A DNA stretch of 64,000 nt from DT-110 sp964342305 (GTDB lineage Bacteria; Bacteroidota; Bacteroidia; Chitinophagales; Saprospiraceae), in contig CAYFGK010000014.1 in assembly GCA_964342305.1 (NCBI GenBank), positions 8,021 through 72,020 on the forward strand, in the 5' to 3' direction. A program made the translations under genes and the position numbers. A model generated the notes under the pieces. It was not told the origin of the DNA and searched no databases. It saw only the letters and a list, made by a program, of their open reading frames with translations. Positions 14,734 to 23,032 of this stretch are shown here, piece by piece. Position 1 is the first letter of the stretch, and every line of letters starts with the position of its first letter.

Positions 14734-15439
14734 GATGGATCCAATATGCCATGTGGTCGTTCAGAAAATGGATGGGAGCGGTAATTCCGTGACTTCCCCG
14801 AAAATGGTCCACTGCTTCCCCGCAACCGAATTCCGGAACGCCATAATCGTCTATTAAAACGATAGCTCCCTGCACCAGTCGGGGGTAACACAGTTCTAGG
14901 GCATCCAGGGTTGGTTTATGAAAATCCACATCCAGATGTAGCAATCCAATGGTCGTTATACCAGATCCGGGAATAGTTTCCTGCAACAGACCTTCCGACA
15001 TGCGGACCTTATCGGTCCAAAGCCCATGGTTGTCAAACAACGCTTTTACAGCTTCGGGCCTGGGGAAGTGATAGGTTTGGTCCAAAGAGAACGACCGCAG
15101 AAAGTCCAGGTCTTTCGGGTGGGTGAAGTCTTCGCGATGAAAACCAGAAAAGGTATCGAAGAGCCAAAGGGGACGCCGGTACCCCATCCACTGATTGATG
15201 GCCTGGAGGTAAAGGGCCGAACCGCCGCGCCAGATACCGCAAACCACCAGGTCTCCGTTGGCAGGCAGGTTTTTTGATAGGATACCGGGAAGCTGTTCAA
15301 AAAAAGCTTCTTCCACCAATGAAAAACAGGCAGGATCGGACAAATACTCCGCCACATCCTTCAGGTTCAGCATACCCTTTGGATATCCTATGGATTCCTT
15401 TAATTCATTCAGCTGTATGGATGCGTATTCCCTGTTCAT
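14726..15439 (-). CDS. TylF-type O-methyltransferase (copy 2 of a tandem pair)
   Basis: The start is ATG 15439, which forms an ATGA overlap with the upstream stop and gives 237 residues, the length of its neighbour; a longer frame to 15532 adds unrelated sequence. The SAM-binding part VVCGIWRGGSALYLQAI and LFDTFSGF, and the metal-site segments LLHLDVDFHKPT and VLIDDYGVPEFGCGEAV, match the macrocin O-methyltransferase TylF family. These Mg2+-dependent enzymes methylate sugar hydroxyls. It is a diverged tandem duplicate of the 15436-16137 gene. In this operon it probably methylates the polysaccharide, perhaps at its end. Confidence 0.87.
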   Translation of the reverse strand: MNREYASIQLNELKESIGYPKGMLNLKDVAEYLSDPACFSLVEEAFFEQLPGILSKNLPANGDLVVCGIWRGGSALYLQAINQWMGYRRPLWLFDTFSGFHREDFTHPKDLDFLRSFSLDQTYHFPRPEAVKALFDNHGLWTDKVRMSEGLLQETIPGSGITTIGLLHLDVDFHKPTLDALELCYPRLVQGAIVLIDDYGVPEFGCGEAVDHFRGSHGITAPIHFLNDHMAYWIHHG

Positions 15440-16137
15440 GCTTTTTCCCAGTATACACAGTAGGTAGAAAGATAGATTAATTTGGTAGTTATGCCATTCG
15501 CTTCCCGGAATTCCTCTACTGCTTCCCGACAACCAAAAACTGGTGCACCGTAATCATCGATAATGACTAATCCTCCGGCTTGTAGTTGATCGTAGGTTAG
15601 TTGAAGGGTAGCCAGGGTTGGTTCGTAAAGATCAAGGTCCAGGTGGATCAGGGCAAGCTCCCTGTCAATCTGATCCAGCGTATCGGCCACATCGCCAACG
15701 AGGAATGTCAGGTTATGAACGGGCAGATCCAGGTGGGTAAAATGATCCTTGACTTCCTGCGGATTCGGAAAATGTGCTTGCAATAGCGGATTAAAACGCT
15801 GTTGGGCCTGCAGGTCTTTGTCGAATCGGCTCTCATAGTTCGGGAATCCATCAAAGGTATCGGCTAAAAAGAGGGTCCGCTCTTGATCATGTCGCCGGAT
15901 CAAGGATTGCAAAGCCAGGGCAAAGCCTCCCCGCCAGACACCTGCGGTGAGTATGTCTCCCGGTATGGTTCGGATCCTGTCCACCACGTCGGGCAGTCTC
16001 CGGAAAACGTCCATTTCGATCAGCGACAAACGCGAAGGATCAGCCAGAAGCTCTTCCAGGTGAGGGTATCCGGTGATAGTTTCGGGCGGACGCACATAAT
16101 CTAGCACCTTCTGGTAAATGGGCTGGGTTTCATTCAT
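15436..16137 (-). CDS. TylF-type O-methyltransferase (copy 1 of a tandem pair)
   Basis: The 233-residue protein has TAGVWRGGFALALQSLI and LFLADTFDGFP for SAM binding, and LIHLDLDLYEPT and VIIDDYGAPVFGCREAVEEF for the metal site, the same plan as its neighbour. Its start lies in an ATGA overlap with the end of the Wzt ATPase gene, so translation is probably coupled to the transporter. It is likely an O-methyltransferase for sugar residues. Having two copies beside a Wzt with a sugar-binding domain suggests two methyl positions, or one capping and one internal activity; this is inference. Confidence 0.87.
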   Translation of the reverse strand: MNETQPIYQKVLDYVRPPETITGYPHLEELLADPSRLSLIEMDVFRRLPDVVDRIRTIPGDILTAGVWRGGFALALQSLIRRHDQERTLFLADTFDGFPNYESRFDKDLQAQQRFNPLLQAHFPNPQEVKDHFTHLDLPVHNLTFLVGDVADTLDQIDRELALIHLDLDLYEPTLATLQLTYDQLQAGGLVIIDDYGAPVFGCREAVEEFREANGITTKLIYLSTYCVYWEKA

Positions 16138-17417
16138 GGCAATACACGTAAGGTCCAGTCGAGGGCGGGCGCAATGGACACGGCCGACCGGATCAATTCC
16201 TGATTGTAGTATTCAAAGTTCTGGCGGTTACCTATGGTGAAATGGAGCAGATCGCGTTCCATGAGCACCAGGTCGGTACGTCCCTCGATGGCAAAAATAT
16301 TGAGACGGTATTGCCCGGTATTCAACAAATCTCCGGGAATGATGCATTGTACTTCGTATCGGCCCGCCCGGGTTTCGGTAAAGTATTTGTTGACCCGTAA
16401 AGAGCTGGTACACAGTATCTCCTGGTTCATCTGATCTTTCAGGGAAATAGCCAGGTCGATGGGTTGGTTCGAGGCTGGTTTATCAAATACAATCCGGATT
16501 TCCAGATCCTGGTCCATATAAAGCGGGGTTCCGATTTCCTCGCCACGGGCCTTTACGGAGGCGTCACGCAGGGTTATTTGTTCATTCCTCGGAGCTTGGT
16601 CGCCTTCCTGCCAGGATTGTCGGCGGACGTCCTCCGGGGTACCGGATTCTTTTTTAAAGGCTTTGTACGAATCATCGATGTATTCCATCACGAGATCCGG
16701 GTTGGAATCCATAGCCTTGATGCGGCCTTTTTCCAAGAGCAGGAATCGATTACACATATCAAGCACCTCTCGGATATTATGACTGACCAGGATGATCGTA
16801 CGTCCGCTTTGAGCGATCGCACGGATCTTTTCCAGACATTTGTGCTGGAAGGTCAGATCGCCTACACTCAGTACCTCATCGAACAATAATATCTCGGCCT
16901 TCAGGTGAGTGATCAGGGAGAATGCCAATCGCAGGTACATTCCGTCGGAGTAGTACTTTACCGGTGTGTCAAAGAATTCGGCTAATTCACTAAAGGCAAT
17001 GATGTCGGGCATGATGGCCTGGATATCCGCCTGTTTCATGCCAAATAATTTAGCCCGCAAACCAATGTTTTCCCGCCCGGTCAGGTCGGGGTGAAAACCA
17101 GTGCCAATATCCAAAATGCTGGCCAGCTGACCGTGGATGGTTATGGTACCGGTGGTTGGTTTGGTGACGCCGCTAAGCATCCGCAGCAGGGTTGATTTTC
17201 CGGATCCGTTTTTTCCAATAATGCCCAGTACTTCTCCCGGGCGTACCGTAAAACTCACATCATCAACGGCTAAAAAGGAGGTACGCTCCTGGCGGGTGAA
17301 CAAGTTTCCCAGCGCTACACGGAAGTCCTGAACCGGCTTTTGGTGGTAATACGACTTGCGCAGGCCGTCTACACGAACCGCAAAAGCCGGCTTTTGGGTG
17401 TTATTTGCTTCGTTCAT
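16134..17417 (-). CDS. wzt: Polysaccharide ABC transporter ATP-binding protein, Wzt-like with C-terminal domain
   Basis: The 427-residue protein has an ABC ATPase domain: Walker A GKNGSGKST at 68-76, signature YYSDGM near 155-160 (the degenerate form usual in Wzt/TagH ATPases), Walker B ILLFDE at 176-181 and the switch His in LVSHN. After residue 250 a beta-rich domain follows, matching the position of the Wzt C-terminal carbohydrate-binding domain (LEIRVVFDKPA ... GRYEVQCIIPGDLLNTGQYRLNIFA). In O-antigen systems this domain recognises the capped non-reducing end and couples termination to export. It overlaps FkbM by 17 bases and works with the permease at 18111-19019. Confidence 0.94.
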   Translation of the reverse strand: MNEANNTQKPAFAVRVDGLRKSYYHQKPVQDFRVALGNLFTRQERTSFLAVDDVSFTVRPGEVLGIIGKNGSGKSTLLRMLSGVTKPTTGTITIHGQLASILDIGTGFHPDLTGRENIGLRAKLFGMKQADIQAIMPDIIAFSELAEFFDTPVKYYSDGMYLRLAFSLITHLKAEILLFDEVLSVGDLTFQHKCLEKIRAIAQSGRTIILVSHNIREVLDMCNRFLLLEKGRIKAMDSNPDLVMEYIDDSYKAFKKESGTPEDVRRQSWQEGDQAPRNEQITLRDASVKARGEEIGTPLYMDQDLEIRIVFDKPASNQPIDLAISLKDQMNQEILCTSSLRVNKYFTETRAGRYEVQCIIPGDLLNTGQYRLNIFAIEGRTDLVLMERDLLHFTIGNRQNFEYYNQELIRSAVSIAPALDWTLRVLP

Positions 17418-18111
17418 AGGCGGTCAGGTGTTGATTTGGTACGTAGGGATCAGGTTGCTCACGGAGTGTCCGGAACCCGGCCCTAAGTAACCGTTCTTCC
17501 AATGGTCCGCGGTGTTGATGCGGTATGGGGTGCCATTCTACCAGGAGGTAGTGGATACGGTTTAAGGTGTGCGGGGAGATATTTTCCAAAATATCGTATT
17601 CCGATCCTTCGCAATCGAGTTTCATCAATCCTATTTCCCCAATTTTTTCCTGACGGATCATATCTTCGATACTGATTCCCGGAACCGATACCTGATGTCG
17701 GCCACCCGGATCGAGCAAAGAGTGTCCGGCTGAATTTTGGGGGTCGAGGTGCAACGCTACGGTCTGCGTTTCTTTAGTTATTGCTTTCGCAAAAAAATGG
17801 ATCTTTTGCCATCCGTTGGAGCGGGCATTTTTCCGGAATAGGCGGGCATTTTTCGGATGGGGCTCAAATGCAAAGATGGTACACTCCGGCCATTTTTGGC
17901 GGACCCGACCCGCGAATCCGCCAATGTGGGCTCCCACATCGATGATCACGCCTTCCAAATGGTCGGGCAAATGGTCGATGCCATACACATCCTTGTCCCA
18001 GATCTCCTCCAGCACATACCGATCGTATTTAGGACGGCTAATCCGAAAGGAATAGGAGCCCTTGACAATCGGGTCGGGCATCTTTGGTGTGCGGAATCGA
18101 CGCATAGGCAT
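17401..18111 (-). CDS. FkbM family methyltransferase
   Basis: The 236-residue protein has GVIIDVGAHIGGFAGRV (SAM-binding motif I), IFAFEPHPKNARLFRKN and IGLMKLDCEGSEYDILENI, a typical FkbM core. These enzymes O-methylate sugars or lipids in secondary metabolism and surface glycans. The start at ATG 18111 shares one base with the permease stop (TAATG); a second ATG lies 6 bases on. The gene sits between the permease and ATPase genes of the exporter, so it probably modifies the same glycan. A GC-TTTC-GC palindrome lies in the codons for FFAKA. Confidence 0.9.
   Translation of the reverse strand: MPMRRFRTPKMPDPIVKGSYSFRISRPKYDRYVLEEIWDKDVYGIDHLPDHLEGVIIDVGAHIGGFAGRVRQKWPECTIFAFEPHPKNARLFRKNARSNGWQKIHFFAKAITKETQTVALHLDPQNSAGHSLLDPGGRHQVSVPGISIEDMIRQEKIGEIGLMKLDCEGSEYDILENISPHTLNRIHYLLVEWHPIPHQHRGPLEERLLRAGFRTLREQPDPYVPNQHLTAYERSK
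17781..17797. repeat. Mini-hairpin palindrome, GC-TTTC-GC type
   Basis: TTGCTTTCGCAAAAAAA lies inside the FkbM methyltransferase gene; the coding strand carries the GAAA loop. Confidence 0.6.
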
Positions 18112-19019
18112 TAAATAAAATCGGCAATTTGATCCTCTATTTTACGAAAGTACCACAAACCACCAATCAGCACGGTCAAAGCAATACCGAGACCATACAG
18201 ATAGCGGACATCAAAATCCTGAGCCGGAATCAGGCTCCATCGAAAACCCTCGATGACACCAGCCATTGGATTAAGGTACAGAATCAGGGAATAGGATTCG
18301 GGAATTAAGGTGCCCGGGTAAAAAACGGGGGTCAGCCAAATGGCGAAGCCGATCAGGTAGGGAATAACGTGATTCACATCGCGGTAGCGGATGGTCAGGG
18401 CATTCATCCAGACACTGACCGAAAGGCTGACCAGGAACAGAAGTATCAGAAAAACGGGCAGAAAGCAAATGCGCCAGGTTGGTAAAATGCCCTCCCATAT
18501 CAGCAGAATGGCCAGCAGGGCACAGGAGGTACCCAGGCTGGCCAGCCCGGATACTACTTTGGCCAGGAGCGGAATGATCTTCGGAAAATAGATCTTTCGG
18601 ATCAGATCCTGACTATCGGCCAGGGCTGTTCCTCCCTGATGCACCAGGAAGGTGAAATAGTACCAACAGGTCATACCGCTAAATGCGAAAATAGCGTAGG
18701 GATAGTCAATCCGGTCCGAGATATCAATAACCTGCTGGAAGAAGAAAACGAAAATGACCAGGCCGATCAATGGCTGTAGGATCGACCACAGAATTCCCAA
18801 TAAAGTTTGAGCGTATTTCGCCTTCAGGTCACGACGTGCCAGCACCCAGATCAGGTGTCGGTGCCGGACTACCTGACGGAGGTACGTAAGGGGGGGCTCG
18901 TGTTCGGCAGATAAAACCGTTTTTTGCATAAGCAATAATTGGGAAGCTGTTGAAGGTAATCCTTCTTTTGGTAAACTTCGATCACCTTCCAACAACCTCT
19001 GGTAAAGGCATATTCGCAT
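18111..19019 (-). CDS. wzm: Polysaccharide ABC transporter permease, Wzm-like
   Basis: The 302-residue protein has an amphipathic N-terminal region (WVLARRDLKAKYAQTLLGILWSILQPL) followed by six hydrophobic segments, the ABC-2 permease layout. It forms the membrane channel with the Wzt-like ATPase two genes downstream, moving a lipid-linked polysaccharide across the inner membrane. The ATG at 19019 is coupled to the sulfotransferase stop through TAATG. An internal ATG at 18929 (MQKTVLSAEHEP) would remove 30 residues that do not look like the family, so the true start is uncertain. Confidence 0.93.
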   Translation of the reverse strand: MRICLYQRLLEGDRSLPKEGLPSTASQLLLMQKTVLSAEHEPPLTYLRQVVRHRHLIWVLARRDLKAKYAQTLLGILWSILQPLIGLVIFVFFFQQVIDISDRIDYPYAIFAFSGMTCWYYFTFLVHQGGTALADSQDLIRKIYFPKIIPLLAKVVSGLASLGTSCALLAILLIWEGILPTWRICFLPVFLILLFLVSLSVSVWMNALTIRYRDVNHVIPYLIGFAIWLTPVFYPGTLIPESYSLILYLNPMAGVIEGFRWSLIPAQDFDVRYLYGLGIALTVLIGGLWYFRKIEDQIADFI

Positions 19020-19864
19020 TACCGGTAATATTCGGCAAAGGGTTTGACGTAAGGCTGGTTTCGGGTTTTTTGGCTAACTGTACTCAGGTTCTTGATCAGG
19101 TCTTCGGGTGGTTCACAGTTTATCGGTTTGGCTGGTATTCGTTTTAACAGCCACGAATACTGCCCCTTTCTTAAGGATCTTCGGTGCCAGGCCTGAACCC
19201 GCTTCCGGAGTGGTTGGGGCCAAGGTCGAATAAAGCCATGTATGCACTGGTTTAGTGTACGGTATTGTCCCATCGCCGTTTCTGACAGAGCCCTGTTTTT
19301 GGGTGTTCGGTCAAAGGCCGCATGCGGGATACCCAATTGATCCTCCAGCGTTCTCAGGAACTGATCCGGATTGGTGGCCAACCATTCAAACGGAAAAACC
19401 CATACCCGGTCAACACCAAAAAGGGATTGGTATAGTTCCAACACGTAATCATAATCCCACATAGCCCGGAAGCGGTCATCCTGATCACTCCTTAATTTGT
19501 CATAAGTGAGGTGGCCGCCGGCTTTCAAGTACTGGCTGTAGGCTGATCGGTAGAGGGAACGTGCACCACGGGTGACCATCAAAATGGAATGAACCGATTC
19601 GTTTTGTCGAATCTGCTTAGCCAATCTGGCTTGCCGGTCTCTGGTTTCCTGAGGGGTAGGGATGTGGGAAAGATCTTCGCCCAGGGTCAGAGTGAGGGTC
19701 TCGTCACAAGTGACCATCCACCCGGTATCCTTGGGCAGCTTTTTGGTAGCCATACCCCCTTTCTGGTCATCGTTATTGTAGGTAATACAGGGATGATGCG
19801 CGAACCAATGCTTCAAAAAGGTACTGCCCGCTTTGGGGTATCCGATATGCAGCAAATGTTTCAT
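19019..19864 (-). CDS. Sulfotransferase
   Basis: The 281-residue protein starts with LLHIGYPKAGSTFLKHWFA, where YPKAGST is the 5'-phosphosulfate loop that binds PAPS. Further on, MVTRGARSLYRSAYSQYLKAGG fits the 3'-phosphate-binding segment with its conserved Arg and Ser. It probably transfers sulfate from PAPS to a sugar hydroxyl of the glycan made by this operon. It is 17 bases after the PhyH gene and shares one base with the permease gene. No PAPS synthesis genes are in the window. Confidence 0.88.
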   Translation of the reverse strand: MKHLLHIGYPKAGSTFLKHWFAHHPCITYNNDDQKGGMATKKLPKDTGWMVTCDETLTLTLGEDLSHIPTPQETRDRQARLAKQIRQNESVHSILMVTRGARSLYRSAYSQYLKAGGHLTYDKLRSDQDDRFRAMWDYDYVLELYQSLFGVDRVWVFPFEWLATNPDQFLRTLEDQLGIPHAAFDRTPKNRALSETAMGQYRTLNQCIHGFIRPWPQPLRKRVQAWHRRSLRKGQYSWLLKRIPAKPINCEPPEDLIKNLSTVSQKTRNQPYVKPFAEYYR

Positions 19865-19881
19865 AACTGCTCAATACCCGG

Positions 19882-20751
19882 TTAGCTGGCACCTTTTAAA
19901 ACGCGTTTCCACCAAGACGCCTTCGGGGGATTGGCGGCAAGTATCTTTCGCTTCAGGTCCTTGGGGGTAATGACCGGTGGTTTATAGGGGAAGCTGCGCC
20001 GCAGGACCGCATTGGGTGCCGATGGCCGGGACCGGTAATCGTACGAAAAGAAGAAATCGCCATTCACTTCGTATTCCTCCAACGTATTGGTTTCACGATC
20101 CAGGTAGTGGTGCAGGGTAACTGCTTCGGCCGGACGAATACCCGTAAAAACGGCGGGTCGAATATCGTCGCTTTTGTTGGGGACGGTTGCGTGAATGCAG
20201 GCGTGATCGAACAGGATTGCTTGTCCTTTTCGCAGGGGCAACAATTTTTGATGTTCATTAATTAGGGTATTCAGCTCGGGCGTATTAAAGACCCAGGGGA
20301 TGGTCGGGCTACGGAAATTTTGGTAGAATCTATGGCTGCCCGGAACGATACAGAAGGCCCCGTTGGAGTCCGATACGTCGATTAATGGTGCCCATACGCC
20401 GTAAGAGCGATACGCCCGTTCATCGACCAGACTCCAATCCTGGTGATTGGCAAAAGTCCCTACGGATGGGGGCTTGATTATAAAAACAGCCTCCATCCAT
20501 TCGGCATTCGTAAAAAGCCCAGCCAGTTTTTCCTCGAAATAAGTACGTAATAATGCACGGGCTTGCTGCTGATAGTCCGGATTATCGTGCTGTTGATTGG
20601 AAAAGAACATGCCCTGTGGGAGGGGGAAATCATGAAGTTCGCGGAACTTATCCTGGAATTCCTCCAGCTCACTATCCGAAAAAAGATCAAAGACCACGTA
20701 ACCTTCTTTATCAAGTCGTTCTTGCCAGGATATATTCTTAATCATTACCAT
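19882..20751 (-). CDS. Phytanoyl-CoA dioxygenase (PhyH) family protein
   Basis: The start taken is ATG 20751, sharing one base with the upstream stop (TGATG); ATG 20745 is also possible. The 289-residue protein has LDKEGYVVFDLFSD, the complete HxD motif His103-Gln-Asp105 (FANHQDW), FCIVPGSHRF, and a distal His and Arg in ILFDHACIHATVPN and DIRPAVFTGIRPAE. All 2-oxoglutarate/iron residues are therefore present, unlike the relative at 12128-13006. It probably hydroxylates the glycan, a nucleotide sugar or its lipid carrier. Its place between the ligase and sulfotransferase would fit making a hydroxyl that is later sulfated; that is inference. Confidence 0.88.
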   Translation of the reverse strand: MVMIKNISWQERLDKEGYVVFDLFSDSELEEFQDKFRELHDFPLPQGMFFSNQQHDNPDYQQQARALLRTYFEEKLAGLFTNAEWMEAVFIIKPPSVGTFANHQDWSLVDERAYRSYGVWAPLIDVSDSNGAFCIVPGSHRFYQNFRSPTIPWVFNTPELNTLINEHQKLLPLRKGQAILFDHACIHATVPNKSDDIRPAVFTGIRPAEAVTLHHYLDRETNTLEEYEVNGDFFFSYDYRSRPSAPNAVLRRSFPYKPPVITPKDLKRKILAANPPKASWWKRVLKGAS

Positions 20752-23021
20752 CAATTTGGAGCGTTTATCCAGAACATGAAATCCCGCACGGTTTGTAAGG
20801 ATGCCGGATCGGCCACCGCCAACACTCTTTGAGTAGCGGCGTGATCGTTTTCGTAAATGATCTGAAGCAGGTAAGGGTTGTCTTTTGCCCTGAGCAACAG
20901 CTGTCGGGCCCTTTCGTAGGCCGGGTAAATGGATTCAGCACGTTCCGGGTTTTTACGCGTGTAAAAGTACAATGCACTGATCTGGTAAAGAGCTTCTACG
21001 TAATCCGTAATGAACTGTTCGTTCGAACCGGCTACCTCCCGGCGTGCTACCAGTGGACCAACGTCAATGTCGGTAACCTCCTGTTCAAACTGTTGAATGA
21101 TAAACCGGATAGCCGTAGCTGTAGGATTGGCATCCAGTGCTTCTTGTTTTTGTCGCACCAACAGGGAATAAGGCATGCCCTCCATAGCCGGGTATTTTTT
21201 CATGTCAAGCAGTGCCAGGGTGCTATCCAATCGGCTATTATCCCCCAGGGCATAATACGTCAGGGCCATGTTTACCCGGATGGGTTCATACTCCGGGGCA
21301 AATCGTTCCGCTTGCTGCAGGGACCGCAAGGCCAATTGTGGTTCGCCGCTGCGCAATTGAGCCAGGCCGAGGGTATTGTAGATGCGAAAGCTGTGTGGAT
21401 GCCAACGCAGAGCTTGTCGTGCAGCTTCCGTTGCACGCTCGGGTTGCTCCAGCGTAAGATAGGCGCGCGCCGCAAATAATTCTACAGGATCACCCACCGG
21501 CCCATTCTTGATGAGGGGGTTTTTAGCCTTGGCCACTAATTCCAATTCGGCGTAGGGTTGATTAGCTAAGTCAGCATCTATTATCCGGGTCAGGAACCGG
21601 TCGGTACGCCACTTGGCTATACCCATGATCAATACGACCAAAGCCAGGAAAGTGGCTAACCATTTACCCCGGCTATTGGAGGTGGAGGTTGGTACGGCGG
21701 AGGAAGATTTCGTATGCTGCGACCAAAGGAGTGCGGCATAGCATAAGGCCACCAACATATTTTCGGGCCTTTCGTAACCAAAGCTAAAGGCGGAGTCCAG
21801 CATTAAGGTGAGCCATCCGGCTATCCCCGTACTTGTCAAAAGAACATCCTGAAAACCCGTGCTTCTTTGCAAAGCCTGTCGTCCGGCGAAGAACGGAAGA
21901 GCCAGCATTCCTATCAAAAGCAGGAGTCCGGGCAAACCATTTTCAGCACCTATTCGCAGAAACAGGTTATGCGGTCTGGTTACCTGCTTATCCGTATCGT
22001 ATTCACTGCGGCGCAGATCTCCGAGCTGGTATTTCGGGTAGACAAACCGCCAATTTCCGGTGCCGGTACCAGTGAGCGGGCTTTCCCGGATCATATCAAT
22101 GGTTGCCGACCAGACTTGTACACGGTTATCAATCGTAAAAGAGGTGTAGGTAGAGTCCTGTTCAAGAGGTTGAACCAGTGATTTTAACCGCCCCGACATT
22201 TCCTGTGCAACTTGTTTAGGGGCTGTAGCCCAAACCAATATTGGCAGTGCTGCCACCAATCCGAACAGGATCAGGGAGCTACTGCGCCAGCTTTTACGCT
22301 CTGTATCTGAAAAGTGTTTTTCTTTTCGGTAGAGCAGGAAAGCCGTTACGGCCAATCCCAGACCAGTAGCCAACCAGGCCGAGCGGGTTTGGGAAAGAAC
22401 CACTCCGGTCAGACCCAGCAACAGAGCTATGGTAAACCATATCCGCAAGGCTCCGGTCTTACTCATGTACCCGACCAGGGTAGCAGGTATCAGTAATGCC
22501 AGCAAGTTTCCGGAAATATTACGGTTTCCCGAAAAGCCGATGGGCTGCGGATAACCCTTGGGCATATCGAGCATTCCGGTACTTTGCGCAATTGTCCACA
22601 GACCAAGGAAGGCTGCCAACCCACTAAAAAACCAGGTAATTGTTTTCCAACGGTCAGTCACCGATAACCGGATAAAAGCCGAAAATGCGAGACCGTAAAG
22701 AACGAAACGACTAATAAAAAATATGGATTCCCGACCATTTGGGGCCCAAAATGCTCCCGCAACCAACCAAAGCCCGAACGCAAGAACGATCCACCTGGCA
22801 GGTTTTAAGAGGGAGGATCCTGCAGGAGATCCGGAGCCTGGTACCAACCAATAAATGGCCACCGTAAGCAAGCTGGCTACCACCAGCCTTGGGCCCAAAA
22901 AAGGATCCCTGGCCGTTGGGTCAAAGATCAGAAACAACACCAGTCCCAGAAACACTAAACCCGCTCCCGGTAAAATGCCGAGGCTTGCTGCTGCTGTTGG
23001 CTTGGAAGCAGGGGACTTCAT
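20751..23021 (-). CDS. O-antigen ligase/polymerase family protein fused to TPR repeats
   Basis: The 756-residue protein has about 11-12 hydrophobic segments in residues 15-450. A periplasmic-loop region with LTGTGTGNWRFVYPKYQ and RPHNLFLRIGAENGLPGLLL matches the Wzy_C/WaaL core. After a membrane segment near residue 455, a helical region follows with tetratricopeptide-like repeats (PERATEAARQALRWHPHSFRIYN, PQLALRSLQQAERFAPEYEPIRV). Such proteins either ligate polymer to lipid A or polymerise repeat units in the periplasm. In an ABC-exporter cluster the ligase role is favoured. It starts 11 bases after the GT4 gene stop. Confidence 0.88.
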   Translation of the reverse strand: MKSPASKPTAAASLGILPGAGLVFLGLVLFLIFDPTARDPFLGPRLVVASLLTVAIYWLVPGSGSPAGSSLLKPARWIVLAFGLWLVAGAFWAPNGRESIFFISRFVLYGLAFSAFIRLSVTDRWKTITWFFSGLAAFLGLWTIAQSTGMLDMPKGYPQPIGFSGNRNISGNLLALLIPATLVGYMSKTGALRIWFTIALLLGLTGVVLSQTRSAWLATGLGLAVTAFLLYRKEKHFSDTERKSWRSSSLILFGLVAALPILVWATAPKQVAQEMSGRLKSLVQPLEQDSTYTSFTIDNRVQVWSATIDMIRESPLTGTGTGNWRFVYPKYQLGDLRRSEYDTDKQVTRPHNLFLRIGAENGLPGLLLLIGMLALPFFAGRQALQRSTGFQDVLLTSTGIAGWLTLMLDSAFSFGYERPENMLVALCYAALLWSQHTKSSSAVPTSTSNSRGKWLATFLALVVLIMGIAKWRTDRFLTRIIDADLANQPYAELELVAKAKNPLIKNGPVGDPVELFAARAYLTLEQPERATEAARQALRWHPHSFRIYNTLGLAQLRSGEPQLALRSLQQAERFAPEYEPIRVNMALTYYALGDNSRLDSTLALLDMKKYPAMEGMPYSLLVRQKQEALDANPTATAIRFIIQQFEQEVTDIDVGPLVARREVAGSNEQFITDYVEALYQISALYFYTRKNPERAESIYPAYERARQLLLRAKDNPYLLQIIYENDHAATQRVLAVADPASLQTVRDFMFWINAPN

Positions 23022-23032
23022 GTTGAAAACGT

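Noticed and set aside
15440..15532. N-terminal extension of the second TylF gene
   Set aside because: The extra 31 residues overlap the first TylF gene, and the ATG at 15439 forms an ATGA junction matching the operon style.
21384..21391. GCGAAAGC core in the ligase-TPR gene
   Set aside because: It has the core but no T-run or A-run, so it was not counted in the family.
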